From Ectothiorhodospiraceae bacterium (GTDB lineage Bacteria; Pseudomonadota; Gammaproteobacteria; Thiohalomonadales; Thiohalomonadaceae), in the NCBI GenBank assembly GCA_007125455.1, contig SLDE01000018.1, forward strand, positions 1 to 40,311: 40,311 nucleotides of DNA, read 5' to 3'. Below are positions 22,369-30,394 of this stretch, piece by piece. The notes under the pieces are model-generated. The model was not told where the DNA came from, ran no database searches, and saw nothing but the letters and a program-made list of their open reading frames with translations. The position numbers and the translations under genes were made by a program. Within the stretch, counting starts at the first letter, position 1. The number at the start of each line of letters is the position of its first letter.

Positions 22369-22701
22369 TCACCGTGGTGAACCGCAAGGGCTGTCCGGAA
22401 GGCTTTGCATGCGATGACGATACGGCCAGCTCAGCACGAGCTGTCCTGATTCGATGGGTGTATGGATGAACGCATGGTCCAGCGCCATCTCGCCGACATG
22501 GATCTTCAGGCGCTCACCGGTGATATCCGCCAACTCCTCGCGCCCTTCCGCTGAAAGCCGGATATAAAGCTGCCCCTGTTGCTGCTGCCATGCGTCAACA
22601 TTGTGCGCACACAGATGAAAGATCGGTTCTGCCGTGGCACTCAGCGGCAGCGAGAGCGTTAGGCACCACCACAACGCCCGTGGATATAACCCCCTTACCA
22701 T
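22369..22701 (-). CDS. Small exported protein with a possible SecDF-P1-head-like domain
   Basis: A 110-residue protein with an N-terminal signal peptide (WWCLTLSLPLSATAEP, cut near 24). The mature part has two cysteines at most (one near 31, one near 106). The stretch LYIRLSAEGREELADITGERLKIHVGEMALDHAFIH (in parts: LYIRLSAEGREELADIT, KIHVGEMALDHAFI, IESGQLVLSW) follows the pattern of the SecD P1 head subdomain, where a residue run ends in 'lT', then 'i.v.g....a.i...i..G...l'. That is a remembered pattern and not a search result. SD-like GGGAGG lies about 13 bases before the ATG, so the start is uncertain. It lies between hemF and tsaC, both on the same strand. No function is claimed. Confidence 0.55.
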   Translation of the reverse strand: MVRGLYPRALWWCLTLSLPLSATAEPIFHLCAHNVDAWQQQQGQLYIRLSAEGREELADITGERLKIHVGEMALDHAFIHTPIESGQLVLSWPYRHRMQSLPDSPCGSPR

Positions 22702-22751
22702 CGCGCTACCGGCCTCCCTGTGATTGCCATTGAATCCGAACCGATTAGCGC

Positions 22752-23324
22752 CTATCCCGCACGCACCAGTCTGCCGCTACGCCCGTCACGGATCTCGCTG
22801 GGCTGCGCTCGTCCACCCAACGGGCCGTGGAGGATCATTACGGGGGCGTTGCCAAAATAACTGCGTACCTTGAGCGGGTTGCGCGCCGGGGGTAGGGTGG
22901 CGGGGTTGGCACTGGTGGATACGATGGCACCACCAAAGGCCTCGCACAGGGCACGGCTGCCGGGATGGTCGGTGACACGCACCGCGATGCTGTCGTGCGT
23001 GCCGCGCAGCCAGTTTGGCACCTCGGGACGGGCGGGCAGCAGCCAGGTGACCGGGCCGGGCCAGCTTTGCTCAAGTTGTGCCTGTATTTCGGTGCTGAGT
23101 GGCTGTATGAAAGGTGTCAGTTGCTGTTGGGCACTGGCGATGAGGATCAATCCCTTTTGCCAGGGGCGCTGTTTCAGGGTCAGGATGCGCTGTACCGCCC
23201 CGGCATCGAGGGGATCACAGCCCAGGCCATAGACCGCCTCGGTGGGGTAGGCGATCACCCCTCCGCGGCGTAGCACACGCACCGCGCGGCGGATCTGGAA
23301 GGCGTGGGGGATGGTTGTTGTCAT
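22752..23324 (-). CDS. tsaC: Threonylcarbamoyl-AMP synthase (TsaC/YrdC/Sua5 family)
   Basis: Makes threonylcarbamoyl-adenylate from threonine, bicarbonate and ATP for the t6A modification of tRNAs reading ANN codons. The 190-residue product has the single YrdC domain (no Sua5 extension, so TsaC type). Motifs: GGVIAYPTEAVYGLGCD near 22-38, KQRPWQKGLILI, SWPGPVTWLL, DSIAVRVTDHP, and STSANPA. ATG at 23324 is used because AGGA lies about eight bases upstream; the earlier ATG at 23372 would add 16 residues without reason. TopA is encoded upstream on the same strand with a 154-base gap, in which no element stands out. Identity is sure, with a small doubt about TsaC against the related YciO, which lacks the conserved motif set. 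Confidence 0.93.
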   Translation of the reverse strand: MTTTIPHAFQIRRAVRVLRRGGVIAYPTEAVYGLGCDPLDAGAVQRILTLKQRPWQKGLILIASAQQQLTPFIQPLSTEIQAQLEQSWPGPVTWLLPARPEVPNWLRGTHDSIAVRVTDHPGSRALCEAFGGAIVSTSANPATLPPARNPLKVRSYFGNAPVMILHGPLGGRAQPSEIRDGRSGRLVRAG

Positions 23325-23478
23325 GATGATGATTCCTGCCACCGTGCACACCGAGGGCAGGGAGAAAAGCAACGCTGCCCATTGACCAGGCCCTTGCTGA
23401 CAACCCGGTCATACCCTTGGGATGATCCCGGTACGCGCCGTATCCTCGGTGCCCGCTGTGTCATCTGCGGCTATCCCG

Positions 23479-25773
23479 TTATTCCTCGTCGTCTTCGCAG
23501 GGCTCGGCGTAGCCGCACTCCTTTTGCGGGCAGACCTTCTCTTTGCCCTTGCGCTTGGTGGTCTTGACGGTGAGGATCGGCCACTCACAATCGGGGCAGG
23601 GCTCGTCCAGCGGCTCGTTCCACACCGCGTAGTCGCAGTCGGGGTAGGTGGAGCAGGAGAAGAAGATCTTGCCACGGCGGGATTTGCGCCGCAGCATCGT
23701 ACCCTTCTTGCACACCGGGCAGGCCACCCCGGTATCCTCGGGCTGCTCTAGTGGCTCGATATGTTTGCAGTTGGGGTAGCTGCTGCAACCGATAAATTTG
23801 CCATAACGCCCTTCGCGGATCCACAGCGGGGAGTCGCACTTAGGGCAACTGCGCCCTTCGACCACTTCCGGCTCGCTTTTGGTGTCTTTGTCATCACCGA
23901 GGTTGCGGGTGTAGTCGCAGTCGGGATAGCCGGTGCAGCCGACAAAGCGCCCACGGCGGCCCAGGCGGGTCGCCAGCGGCTTGCCACACTGGGGACAGTC
24001 TTCATCCATCGCCTCTTGGGTGACATCCTTGCGCGAGACACTGGTCTCTTTTTCGTCGACCAGGTCCTTGAAGGGCTGCCAGAATTTCTTCATCAGCGGC
24101 ACCCATTCCTCCTCACCACGGGAGACCGCATCGAGCTCATCTTCCAGCTTGGCGGTGAAGTCGTAGTCCACGTAGCGGGTAAAGTGTTCGGTGAGGAAGC
24201 GGTTGACCACCCGGCCCACATCGGTGGGGATAAAGCGGCGCTTGTCCATTTCCACATACTCACGCTGCTGCAGGGTGGAGATGATGCTGGCGTATGTGGA
24301 GGGGCGACCGATCCCGTACTCTTCCAGGGTCTTGACCAGGCTGGCCTCGGAGAAGCGTGGCGGCGGCTCGGTAAAGTGTTGCTCCGGGCGTATTGCGATC
24401 AGATCGACACGCTCCCCCTCCAGCATCTTGGGGAGCAGTTTGTTGTCGTCGTTCTTCTCTTTGGCGTCGTCCACGCTCTCTTGGTAGACCGCCATGAAGC
24501 CGGGGTTGACGATGGTCGAGCCATTGGCGCGGAACACATGCTCCTCGCTACCGGCGTGCAGGTCCACCGCGACGGTATCGAGGGTGGCATGCACCATCTG
24601 ACAGGCGATGGTACGTTTCCAGATCAGTTCGTAGAGGCGAAACTGGTCCTTGGAGAGGTGGCCCTGTAGCGATTCGGGGACACGCATCGCCGAGGTGGGG
24701 CGGATCGCCTCATGGGCCTCCTGGGCATTTTTGGACTTGGTCTTGAACATGCGCGGTTCGGGGGGGATATTGTCCTTGCCGTAGCGCTGACCGATAAACT
24801 CGCGGATCTCATCCAGCGCGTCGTTGGCGAGGTTGACCGAGTCGGTACGCATATAGCTGATCAGACCCACGGTCTCACCGCCGATGTCGATCCCCTCGTA
24901 GAGCTGCTGGGCGGTGCGCATGGTGCGCTGGGCGGTGAAGCCGATCTTGCGCGAGGCCTCCTGCTGCAGGGTGGACGTGGTAAACGGGGCAGCCGGGTTG
25001 CGCTTGCGTTGCTTTTTGCTGACCTTGGCGACGGTCAGCTTGCCCTCGGCGGACTTGAGCAGGGCAGATTCAACCTCGTCGGCGCGTGCACTGTTGTTGA
25101 TGGTGAACTGCTCGACCTTCTCCCCGGCGAAGCGGATCAGTTTGGCGCTGAAGTTCTGGCCCTTGCAGCTGGTGTCGGCCTCCACGCTCCAGTATTCGCG
25201 TGGCTCGAAGCGCTCGATCTCTTCCTCGCGCTCGACGATCAGGCGCAGGGCCGGACTCTGCACGCGCCCGGCGGAGAGGCCGCGGCGGATCTTTTTCCAC
25301 AGCAGCGGGGAGAGGTTAAAGCCCACCAGATAATCGAGGGCGCGTCGGGCCTGCTGGGCATTGACCAGGTCCATCGACAACTCACGTGCATTATCCACCG
25401 CTTCGCGCACCGCACGCTTGGTGATCTCATGGAAGACCACCCGGCTTACGGGCTTATCCTTGATCAGCTTTTTGGCCTTAAGGATCTCCAGCAGGTGCCA
25501 GGAGATGGCCTCGCCTTCGCGGTCCGGGTCAGTGGCGAGCATCAGGCTGTCGGCCTGCCTCAATGCCTTGGCGATGGCATCGACATGTTTGCTGTTGCGA
25601 TCGATCACCTGATACTTCATGGCAAAATCGTTGCCCGGATCGACCGCCCCTTCCTTCGGCAGCAGGTCGCGCACATGGCCATAGGAGGCCAGTACCTCAA
25701 AGTCCTTGCCGAGATATTTCTTGATGGTCTTCGCCTTGGCAGGCGACTCCACGATTACCAGATGTTTCGTCAT
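23479..25773 (-). CDS. topA: DNA topoisomerase I (TopA, type IA)
   Basis: Relaxes negatively supercoiled DNA. The 764 residues cover the TOPRIM domain (VIVESPAKA with Glu9, TDPDREGEA with Asp82 and Asp84), the core with LSAGRVQSPALRL, and the catalytic Tyr307 in LISYMRTDS. The C terminus carries four zinc-finger-like modules: CPQCGKP...GCTGYPDC, CPKCDSP...GCSSYPNC, CPVCKKG...SCSTYPDC and a degenerate last one CPDCEWP...CPQKEC. E. coli TopA (865) has three plus two zinc ribbons without cysteines, so this is shorter. The start has GGA six to eight bases upstream. An intrinsic terminator of the upstream smg gene stands just before it, so topA should have its own promoter in about 20 bases plus that hairpin region, or read-through. 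Identity is sure. Confidence 0.96.
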   Translation of the reverse strand: MTKHLVIVESPAKAKTIKKYLGKDFEVLASYGHVRDLLPKEGAVDPGNDFAMKYQVIDRNSKHVDAIAKALRQADSLMLATDPDREGEAISWHLLEILKAKKLIKDKPVSRVVFHEITKRAVREAVDNARELSMDLVNAQQARRALDYLVGFNLSPLLWKKIRRGLSAGRVQSPALRLIVEREEEIERFEPREYWSVEADTSCKGQNFSAKLIRFAGEKVEQFTINNSARADEVESALLKSAEGKLTVAKVSKKQRKRNPAAPFTTSTLQQEASRKIGFTAQRTMRTAQQLYEGIDIGGETVGLISYMRTDSVNLANDALDEIREFIGQRYGKDNIPPEPRMFKTKSKNAQEAHEAIRPTSAMRVPESLQGHLSKDQFRLYELIWKRTIACQMVHATLDTVAVDLHAGSEEHVFRANGSTIVNPGFMAVYQESVDDAKEKNDDNKLLPKMLEGERVDLIAIRPEQHFTEPPPRFSEASLVKTLEEYGIGRPSTYASIISTLQQREYVEMDKRRFIPTDVGRVVNRFLTEHFTRYVDYDFTAKLEDELDAVSRGEEEWVPLMKKFWQPFKDLVDEKETSVSRKDVTQEAMDEDCPQCGKPLATRLGRRGRFVGCTGYPDCDYTRNLGDDKDTKSEPEVVEGRSCPKCDSPLWIREGRYGKFIGCSSYPNCKHIEPLEQPEDTGVACPVCKKGTMLRRKSRRGKIFFSCSTYPDCDYAVWNEPLDEPCPDCEWPILTVKTTKRKGKEKVCPQKECGYAEPCEDDEE

Positions 25774-25790
25774 GGTTTTCCGTCTTCAAT

Positions 25791-25818
25791 ATAAAAATGC
25801 CCGCGTCAGGCGGGCATT
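25791..25818 (-). terminator. Intrinsic terminator after smg
   Basis: Read on the minus strand: AATGCCCGC, loop CTGAC, GCGGGCATT, then TTTTAT. Nine paired bases and a T-tract of five. It lies 22 bases after the smg stop and before the topA start on the same strand, so it ends or limits the lysM-dprA-smg transcript and separates it from topA. Confidence 0.85.
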
Positions 25819-25839
25819 ACAGCGATTAGTGTGTGTTAC

Positions 25840-26310
25840 TCAGTGCAACTGGGCTGGCATCTCGTCGAGCACCAGATCTTCCATCCAGGCCACCGACGCC
25901 TCCTGCCCAGGCAGGTTGAACAACACCATCAATACGACCCATTTGAGTTGGTCCAGTTCGACCTCGTCGCTCTCCAGCGCCATCACCCGCTCGATCACCA
26001 TCTCGCGAGTGGCGTGGTCCAGCACCCCCATCTGCTCCAGGAAGAGCAGAAAGCCACGGCTTTCGGTATCGAGCTTGAGTGCCTCATCGGCGCTGAAGAT
26101 ACGAAAGCTGCTGCCACCGGGCCGCGACAGCCCTTCATCGCTCACGCCCAGACCATCCAGCCAGTCAAAGGCCTTCTCTATCTCATGCAGGTGGAAGCCC
26201 GCCGCATGCAACTCCTGTTGCAGTGATTCGCGGTCATGCTCACGATCTTCCTCTTCGTACATGTAATTTTCGAACAGGTAGATCAGCACTTCAAATACAT
26301 CTTGCTTCAT
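25840..26310 (-). CDS. smg: Smg protein (DUF494)
   Basis: A 156-residue cytoplasmic protein of unknown function, conserved next to dprA in Gammaproteobacteria, as here. Shared stretches with E. coli Smg: FEVLIYLFENYMYEE, then CRGFLLFLEQ-type SRGFLLFLEQMGVL, TREMVIERVMAL, and LKWVVLMVLFN. It is rich in acidic helices with no signal peptide or metal-binding motif. The ATG at 26310 gives the normal family start (MKQDVFEVL); the ATG at 26337 would add nine residues. It is 71 bases downstream of dprA, likely in the same operon, and is followed by a strong terminator. Identity is sure, role unknown. Confidence 0.95.
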   Translation of the reverse strand: MKQDVFEVLIYLFENYMYEEEDREHDRESLQQELHAAGFHLHEIEKAFDWLDGLGVSDEGLSRPGGSSFRIFSADEALKLDTESRGFLLFLEQMGVLDHATREMVIERVMALESDEVELDQLKWVVLMVLFNLPGQEASVAWMEDLVLDEMPAQLH

Positions 26311-26381
26311 ATGGCACCCAGGCGGCTGACCGCACACATCTCATCATTAACCCAAGTTGCTCTGCCGCACTTGGCGGTCAT

Positions 26382-27497
26382 TCAGGTGCTTCGCTTACCT
26401 GCACGGCTGTAACCACCGGGGGCGGAGACAACCTTACCTTGTAACTCCAATATTAACAGCATGGAGGAAACCGCCTCTGCCGTCAATCCACTCCGGGTCA
26501 CCAATTGATCCACCGAGCTGGGGCCGTCTCCGAGGCTATCCATCAGTCGCTGCTGTGATTCATCCAGTGCGTCGTCTGCCGCCTGCGTCGCGTTTTCGGG
26601 GCGGTGCTTGCCCTCACTGGCCAGGGCGGCGTGCAGCTGCGGGGCCAACTCCTCGATGATGTCGCTGGCGGTCTCCACCAGCTTGGCACCATCGCGGATC
26701 AGGCGATGACAACCCCGCGCCAGCGGGTTATGGATCGAGCCGGGGATGGCAAAGACCTCGCGCCCCTGTTCAGCGGCCATCCGTGCGGTGATCAGCGAGC
26801 CGCTGCGCAGCGCCGCCTCGACCACCAGAGTCCCCAGCGACAGACCGCTGATGATGCGGTTGCGGCGCGGAAAGTTACCCTGGCTGGGCGCGGTGCCCGG
26901 CGGCACCTCGGCCACTAGTACCCCACCCTCGGCGACAATACGGTGGGCCAGCTGGCGATTTTTGGCCGGGTAGACCCGATCCAACCCGGTGGCGAACACC
27001 GCAATGGTCTGACCACCGCCCTCTATCGCCCCCTGGTGACTGGCCGCATCGATCCCCATTGCCAGCCCGCTGGTGATCACCATCCCACTGGCCGCCAGGT
27101 GGGCGGCAAAATCCCGCGCCGTCTCGACCCCGATCCGGCTGGGGTTGCGACTACCCACCATCGCCAATTGTAACTCGTGCAGCCGCGCAGGATCGCCACG
27201 GACGAACAACAGCGGCGGGGCATCGTGTAACTCGGCCAGACGGGGCGGGTAAGCGGATTCACCCAGCATCAGAATGTGGCAATCCGGCTGCGCCAACCAG
27301 GCCAGATCCTGATCCACCGCTGCCCAGTCGGGTTGGCGCAGGGCCTCGTGCAGCGCAGGGGATAGGGTAGCAGGGGGGGCATGAAACAGGGACTGGATCG
27401 AACCTGCCTCGTTTATCAGCCGTGCAAACTGCACTGGCCCCACACCACGGATGCGATGTAGGGCCAGCCAATAACGCAGGGTTTGCTCTCTGTTCAT
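26382..27497 (-). CDS. dprA: DNA processing protein DprA
   Basis: Binds incoming single-stranded DNA in natural transformation and loads RecA. The 371 residues include an N-terminal helical (SAM-like) region, the Rossmann domain with AMVGSRNPSRIG, TSGLAMGIDAASHQGA, ATGLDRVYPAKNRQL, FPRRNRIISGLS and ALRSGSLITARMAAEQGREVFAIPGSI, and a C-terminal winged-helix tail (SSVDQLVTRSGLTAEAV). This is the full architecture of E. coli Smf/DprA (374). AAGG lies six bases before the ATG at 27497, which is preferred to the ATG 12 bases upstream because that one directly abuts its own AAGG. It lies 34 bases after the LysM lipoprotein gene. Whether the organism is competent cannot be told from one gene, since many non-competent bacteria keep dprA. 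Confidence 0.95.
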   Translation of the reverse strand: MNREQTLRYWLALHRIRGVGPVQFARLINEAGSIQSLFHAPPATLSPALHEALRQPDWAAVDQDLAWLAQPDCHILMLGESAYPPRLAELHDAPPLLFVRGDPARLHELQLAMVGSRNPSRIGVETARDFAAHLAASGMVITSGLAMGIDAASHQGAIEGGGQTIAVFATGLDRVYPAKNRQLAHRIVAEGGVLVAEVPPGTAPSQGNFPRRNRIISGLSLGTLVVEAALRSGSLITARMAAEQGREVFAIPGSIHNPLARGCHRLIRDGAKLVETASDIIEELAPQLHAALASEGKHRPENATQAADDALDESQQRLMDSLGDGPSSVDQLVTRSGLTAEAVSSMLLILELQGKVVSAPGGYSRAGKRST

Positions 27498-27531
27498 GGT
27501 TGCCTTGCGCATCCTTGCGCCAGGGGCGCTA

Positions 27532-28683
27532 TCAGGGGTTAACAACCTTATCGTGCAGCGCCAGCGGCTTGGTGGTTTGCATCACCAGGGCATAGCTGAC
27601 CCGCTCGAAGCTGCGAAAGACCATCACCACCCCGGCACGCTCTTCGGGCAGCTGCACGGTCTCGTTGGCGATATTGTCACGTACGCTCGCACCTTGCTGG
27701 TAGACCGCCAGGACATGCCCAGGCTCAATACCCTCGCGCTGGCCCATATTCAAAGCCACCACACGATGCTGGCCGATCTTCGCCAGGCTGTCGAATACTG
27801 ACAGGATCTGCCCCTCGACCGGCTCACTCGGTGAGCGCGGCAGGTAGCGATGCTGGAAACGCTCGTCCCCTCTGGGCAACAGGCGGTCGCCGTTAAGTAC
27901 CTCACGGGTGGATGAGCTTACCCGCAGGGTAGAGGGATCACCATGTTCCAACAGGCGGGCATCGCCCACATGCATGGCCTCAAAACCCAGATCCTCACCG
28001 GTGAGCGGGTCGATATAGCGCTCACCACGACGCACAATGACGTAGTCGCCGTGCATGTTATCTTCATCGATCCCACGGGCAAAGACGCGGAAACCGGAGC
28101 CTGAGATCAGGCGGTTGTCATCGTGGGCCATGATGTAGGGAGCGGCACTGAGCTCGGCATCGGTGCTCACCCGCGGGCGACTGAGGAAGGGACGAATGGT
28201 GTCCAGGTCGATGGCACTGATCGCCGCATCGAGGGGTTGTTCGCGAATGCGCGGTGACATCCGCTCAGTGCGGTACTCACGCCCGGCCATCTCGTCGGGT
28301 AAATAGGGGCGCTCGACTCGCATTACCGGCTTGCCATCGATAAAATACAGCCGCAGCACGTCCCCAGGATAGATGAGATGGGGATTTTCAACCTGCGGAT
28401 TGCCATGCCAGACCTGCGGCCACATCCATGGGTTCTTAAGGAAGCGCGCCGAGATATCCCATAGGGTGTCACCTCGCACGACGGTGTAGCTCTCGGGGTA
28501 GTCCCGGCGAACCTCAACCGTGGGTGCGGGGGCTGCTGGGGCTTCCGCAGCAGGGGCCGCTGGCGGTGGTGTTGGCTCCTCAGCTACCTCCTGCGGTGGC
28601 GGGCTGCTCGCACAGGCAGACAGCAGTAACAGGGTCGCGGCAGCACCGGACAGTTGCAGGGTAGAGCGAAATTTGGTGACCAT
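27532..28683 (-). CDS. LysM-domain lipoprotein
   Basis: An envelope protein of 383 residues. A signal peptide with lipobox LSAC (Cys24) gives a lipid-anchored protein, with Ser-Ser next, fitting an outer-membrane address. A Pro/Ala linker (30-55) is followed by one LysM domain (about 65-114: SYTVVRGDTLWDISARF and NPHLIYPGDVLRL), which binds peptidoglycan. The long C-terminal part is of unknown function. This lipoprotein, upstream of dprA and divergent from def, is a usual neighbour set in Pseudomonas and relatives. The ATG at 28683 gives the standard signal peptide; AAGGGA lies five bases before it. It probably heads the lysM-dprA-smg operon. The gap to def is 143 bases and carries promoters for both sides; a weak TTTAGC/TACTAT pair (28779, 28802) could serve def. 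Confidence 0.88.
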   Translation of the reverse strand: MVTKFRSTLQLSGAAATLLLLSACASSPPPQEVAEEPTPPPAAPAAEAPAAPAPTVEVRRDYPESYTVVRGDTLWDISARFLKNPWMWPQVWHGNPQVENPHLIYPGDVLRLYFIDGKPVMRVERPYLPDEMAGREYRTERMSPRIREQPLDAAISAIDLDTIRPFLSRPRVSTDAELSAAPYIMAHDDNRLISGSGFRVFARGIDEDNMHGDYVIVRRGERYIDPLTGEDLGFEAMHVGDARLLEHGDPSTLRVSSSTREVLNGDRLLPRGDERFQHRYLPRSPSEPVEGQILSVFDSLAKIGQHRVVALNMGQREGIEPGHVLAVYQQGASVRDNIANETVQLPEERAGVVMVFRSFERVSYALVMQTTKPLALHDKVVNP

Positions 28684-28826
28684 GGGCATCCCTTTTCTCA
28701 TCAAACTCTGTAGAGTCTAGCGAAGTTTCCCCCGTCCTCATAGAGGTACGGTATACTTAATTTGAGTATGATCATTACTTTAGCAACAAAAGCTGCCTTT
28801 TTACTATAGCTTTTTACGGAATTAAC

Positions 28827-29330
28827 ATGGCACACCTCACAATTTTGCACTACCCGGATGAACGTTTACGCACCCAGGCACGCCCGATCGAACAGGTCGA
28901 CGATGCCTTGCGCTCGCTGATCGACGATATGTTCGAGACCATGTACGATGCCCCAGGCATCGGCTTGGCCGCCACCCAAGTGGACCATCACATTCGCCTG
29001 ATTGTAGTCGATGTTTCGGAGGATAAAAGCCAGCCGCTGGTTTTCATCAACCCCGAGATCCTCGAAAAGGACGGGGTGGAACAGATGGACGAGGGCTGCC
29101 TGTCGGTGCCCGGTGTCTACGAGCGGGTGGAGCGGGCCGAGCGCATCAAGGTGCGCGCCCTCGATCGCCACGGCGCAAGCTTCGAGATGGAGGCCGATGA
29201 TCTGCTCGCGGTCTGCATCCAGCACGAGATCGACCACCTGGACGGCAAGCTGTTTGTTGACTATCTCTCCAAGCTGAAGCAGTCACGCATCCGCAAGAAG
29301 CTGGAAAAGCAGCGTCGCCAAACAATGTAA
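28827..29330 (+). CDS. def: Peptide deformylase
   Basis: Removes the formyl group from nascent protein N termini. A 167-residue metalloenzyme of the usual size. All three motifs are present: GIGLAATQV (45-52), EGCLSVP with the metal ligand Cys91, and HEIDHLDG with His133, Glu134 and His137 (E. coli 132, 133 and 136). The C-terminal lysine-arginine helix (RIRKKLEKQRRQ) is typical of E. coli-type enzymes that bind the ribosome. It starts the plus-strand block with fmt 122 bases downstream; that gap shows no clear terminator, so def-fmt-rsmB is likely one operon. Identity is sure. Confidence 0.97.
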   Translation: MAHLTILHYPDERLRTQARPIEQVDDALRSLIDDMFETMYDAPGIGLAATQVDHHIRLIVVDVSEDKSQPLVFINPEILEKDGVEQMDEGCLSVPGVYERVERAERIKVRALDRHGASFEMEADDLLAVCIQHEIDHLDGKLFVDYLSKLKQSRIRKKLEKQRRQTM

Positions 29331-29452
29331 ACACTCACTCACCGCAGAGCGCATGGATTCCGGGACAGCCAACTCGGCTCACCCGCCATGCGCCACATCG
29401 ACACGGTGTTCCCTGCGATGCGTCTGAACTAGCCAAAAGACAAGACAAGCCC

Positions 29453-30394
29453 ATGAGCCAAGCCCTGAAGATCATCTACGCCGGCACCCCGGAGTTTGCC
29501 GCCACCGCCCTGCAGGCCCTGCTGGGTTCACCCCACCAGGTCTGTGCGGTCTATACCCAACCGGATCGCCCGGCCGGGCGCGGGCGCAAACTCACCGCCA
29601 GCCCAGTCAAGCAGCTGGCGCAGCAACATGACATTGAGGTACTCCAGCCCCTTTCCCTCAAGGGGGAAGAGGAACAGGCTCGCCTGGCCGCCTTTGGGGC
29701 GGATGTGATGGTTGTCGCCGCCTATGGTCTGCTGCTGCCCGCCGCGGTATTGGATACCCCACCGATGGGCTGTCTCAATATCCACGCCTCCTTGCTGCCG
29801 CGCTGGCGCGGGGCAGCACCGATCCAGCGCGCCATCGAGGCGGGTGATGCCGAGACCGGGGTGACCATCATGCAAATGGATGTGGGCCTGGATACCGGCG
29901 ACATGCTCTACAAGGTCAGCACCCCCATCCACCCCGACGACACCACCGCCACCCTGCATGATCGCCTCGCCGAACTCGGCGCGCAGGCACTGCTGCACAC
30001 CCTGACAGGGCTACAACAGGGCAGTATCCAGGCCGAAGGCCAAGACGAGGGCCGGGCCTGCTACGCCAAGAAGCTGCACAAGAGCGAGGCGCTGCTGGAC
30101 TGGTCCCTGCCCGCCGCCCAGCTGGCGCGGCGCATCATGGCCTTCAACCCCTGGCCGGTGGCCCAGACCCCACTGGATGACAAGGTCCTGCGCATCTGGC
30201 AGGCCAGCGCCCTGGAGGAGGAGGGCAGCGGGGTGCCGGGCGAGGTGATCCGAGCCGACAAACAGGGGGTGTTGGTCTGCTGCGGCACCGGGCTGTTGCG
30301 TATCGAGCGCCTGCAACTGCCGGGGGGCAAACCACTGTCCGCCGCCGAATTCGTCAATGCCCACCCCCTGCAAGGGATGGTGCTGGGTGGCTAA
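29453..30394 (+). CDS. fmt: Methionyl-tRNA formyltransferase
   Basis: Formylates initiator Met-tRNA with 10-formyl-tetrahydrofolate; partner of deformylase just upstream. The 313 residues equal the E. coli length (315). Motifs: LKIIYAGTPEFAA, YTQPDRPAGRGRK, VVAAYGLLLP, and the catalytic loop NIHASLLPRWRGAAPIQRAI with Asn and His in place; then GVTIMQMDVGLDTGDML. A C-terminal tRNA-binding OB domain begins near 205 (FNPWPVAQTPL). Its stop overlaps the next gene (GTG of rsmB at 30387) by eight bases, which implies translational coupling. Identity is sure. Confidence 0.97.
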   Translation: MSQALKIIYAGTPEFAATALQALLGSPHQVCAVYTQPDRPAGRGRKLTASPVKQLAQQHDIEVLQPLSLKGEEEQARLAAFGADVMVVAAYGLLLPAAVLDTPPMGCLNIHASLLPRWRGAAPIQRAIEAGDAETGVTIMQMDVGLDTGDMLYKVSTPIHPDDTTATLHDRLAELGAQALLHTLTGLQQGSIQAEGQDEGRACYAKKLHKSEALLDWSLPAAQLARRIMAFNPWPVAQTPLDDKVLRIWQASALEEEGSGVPGEVIRADKQGVLVCCGTGLLRIERLQLPGGKPLSAAEFVNAHPLQGMVLGG

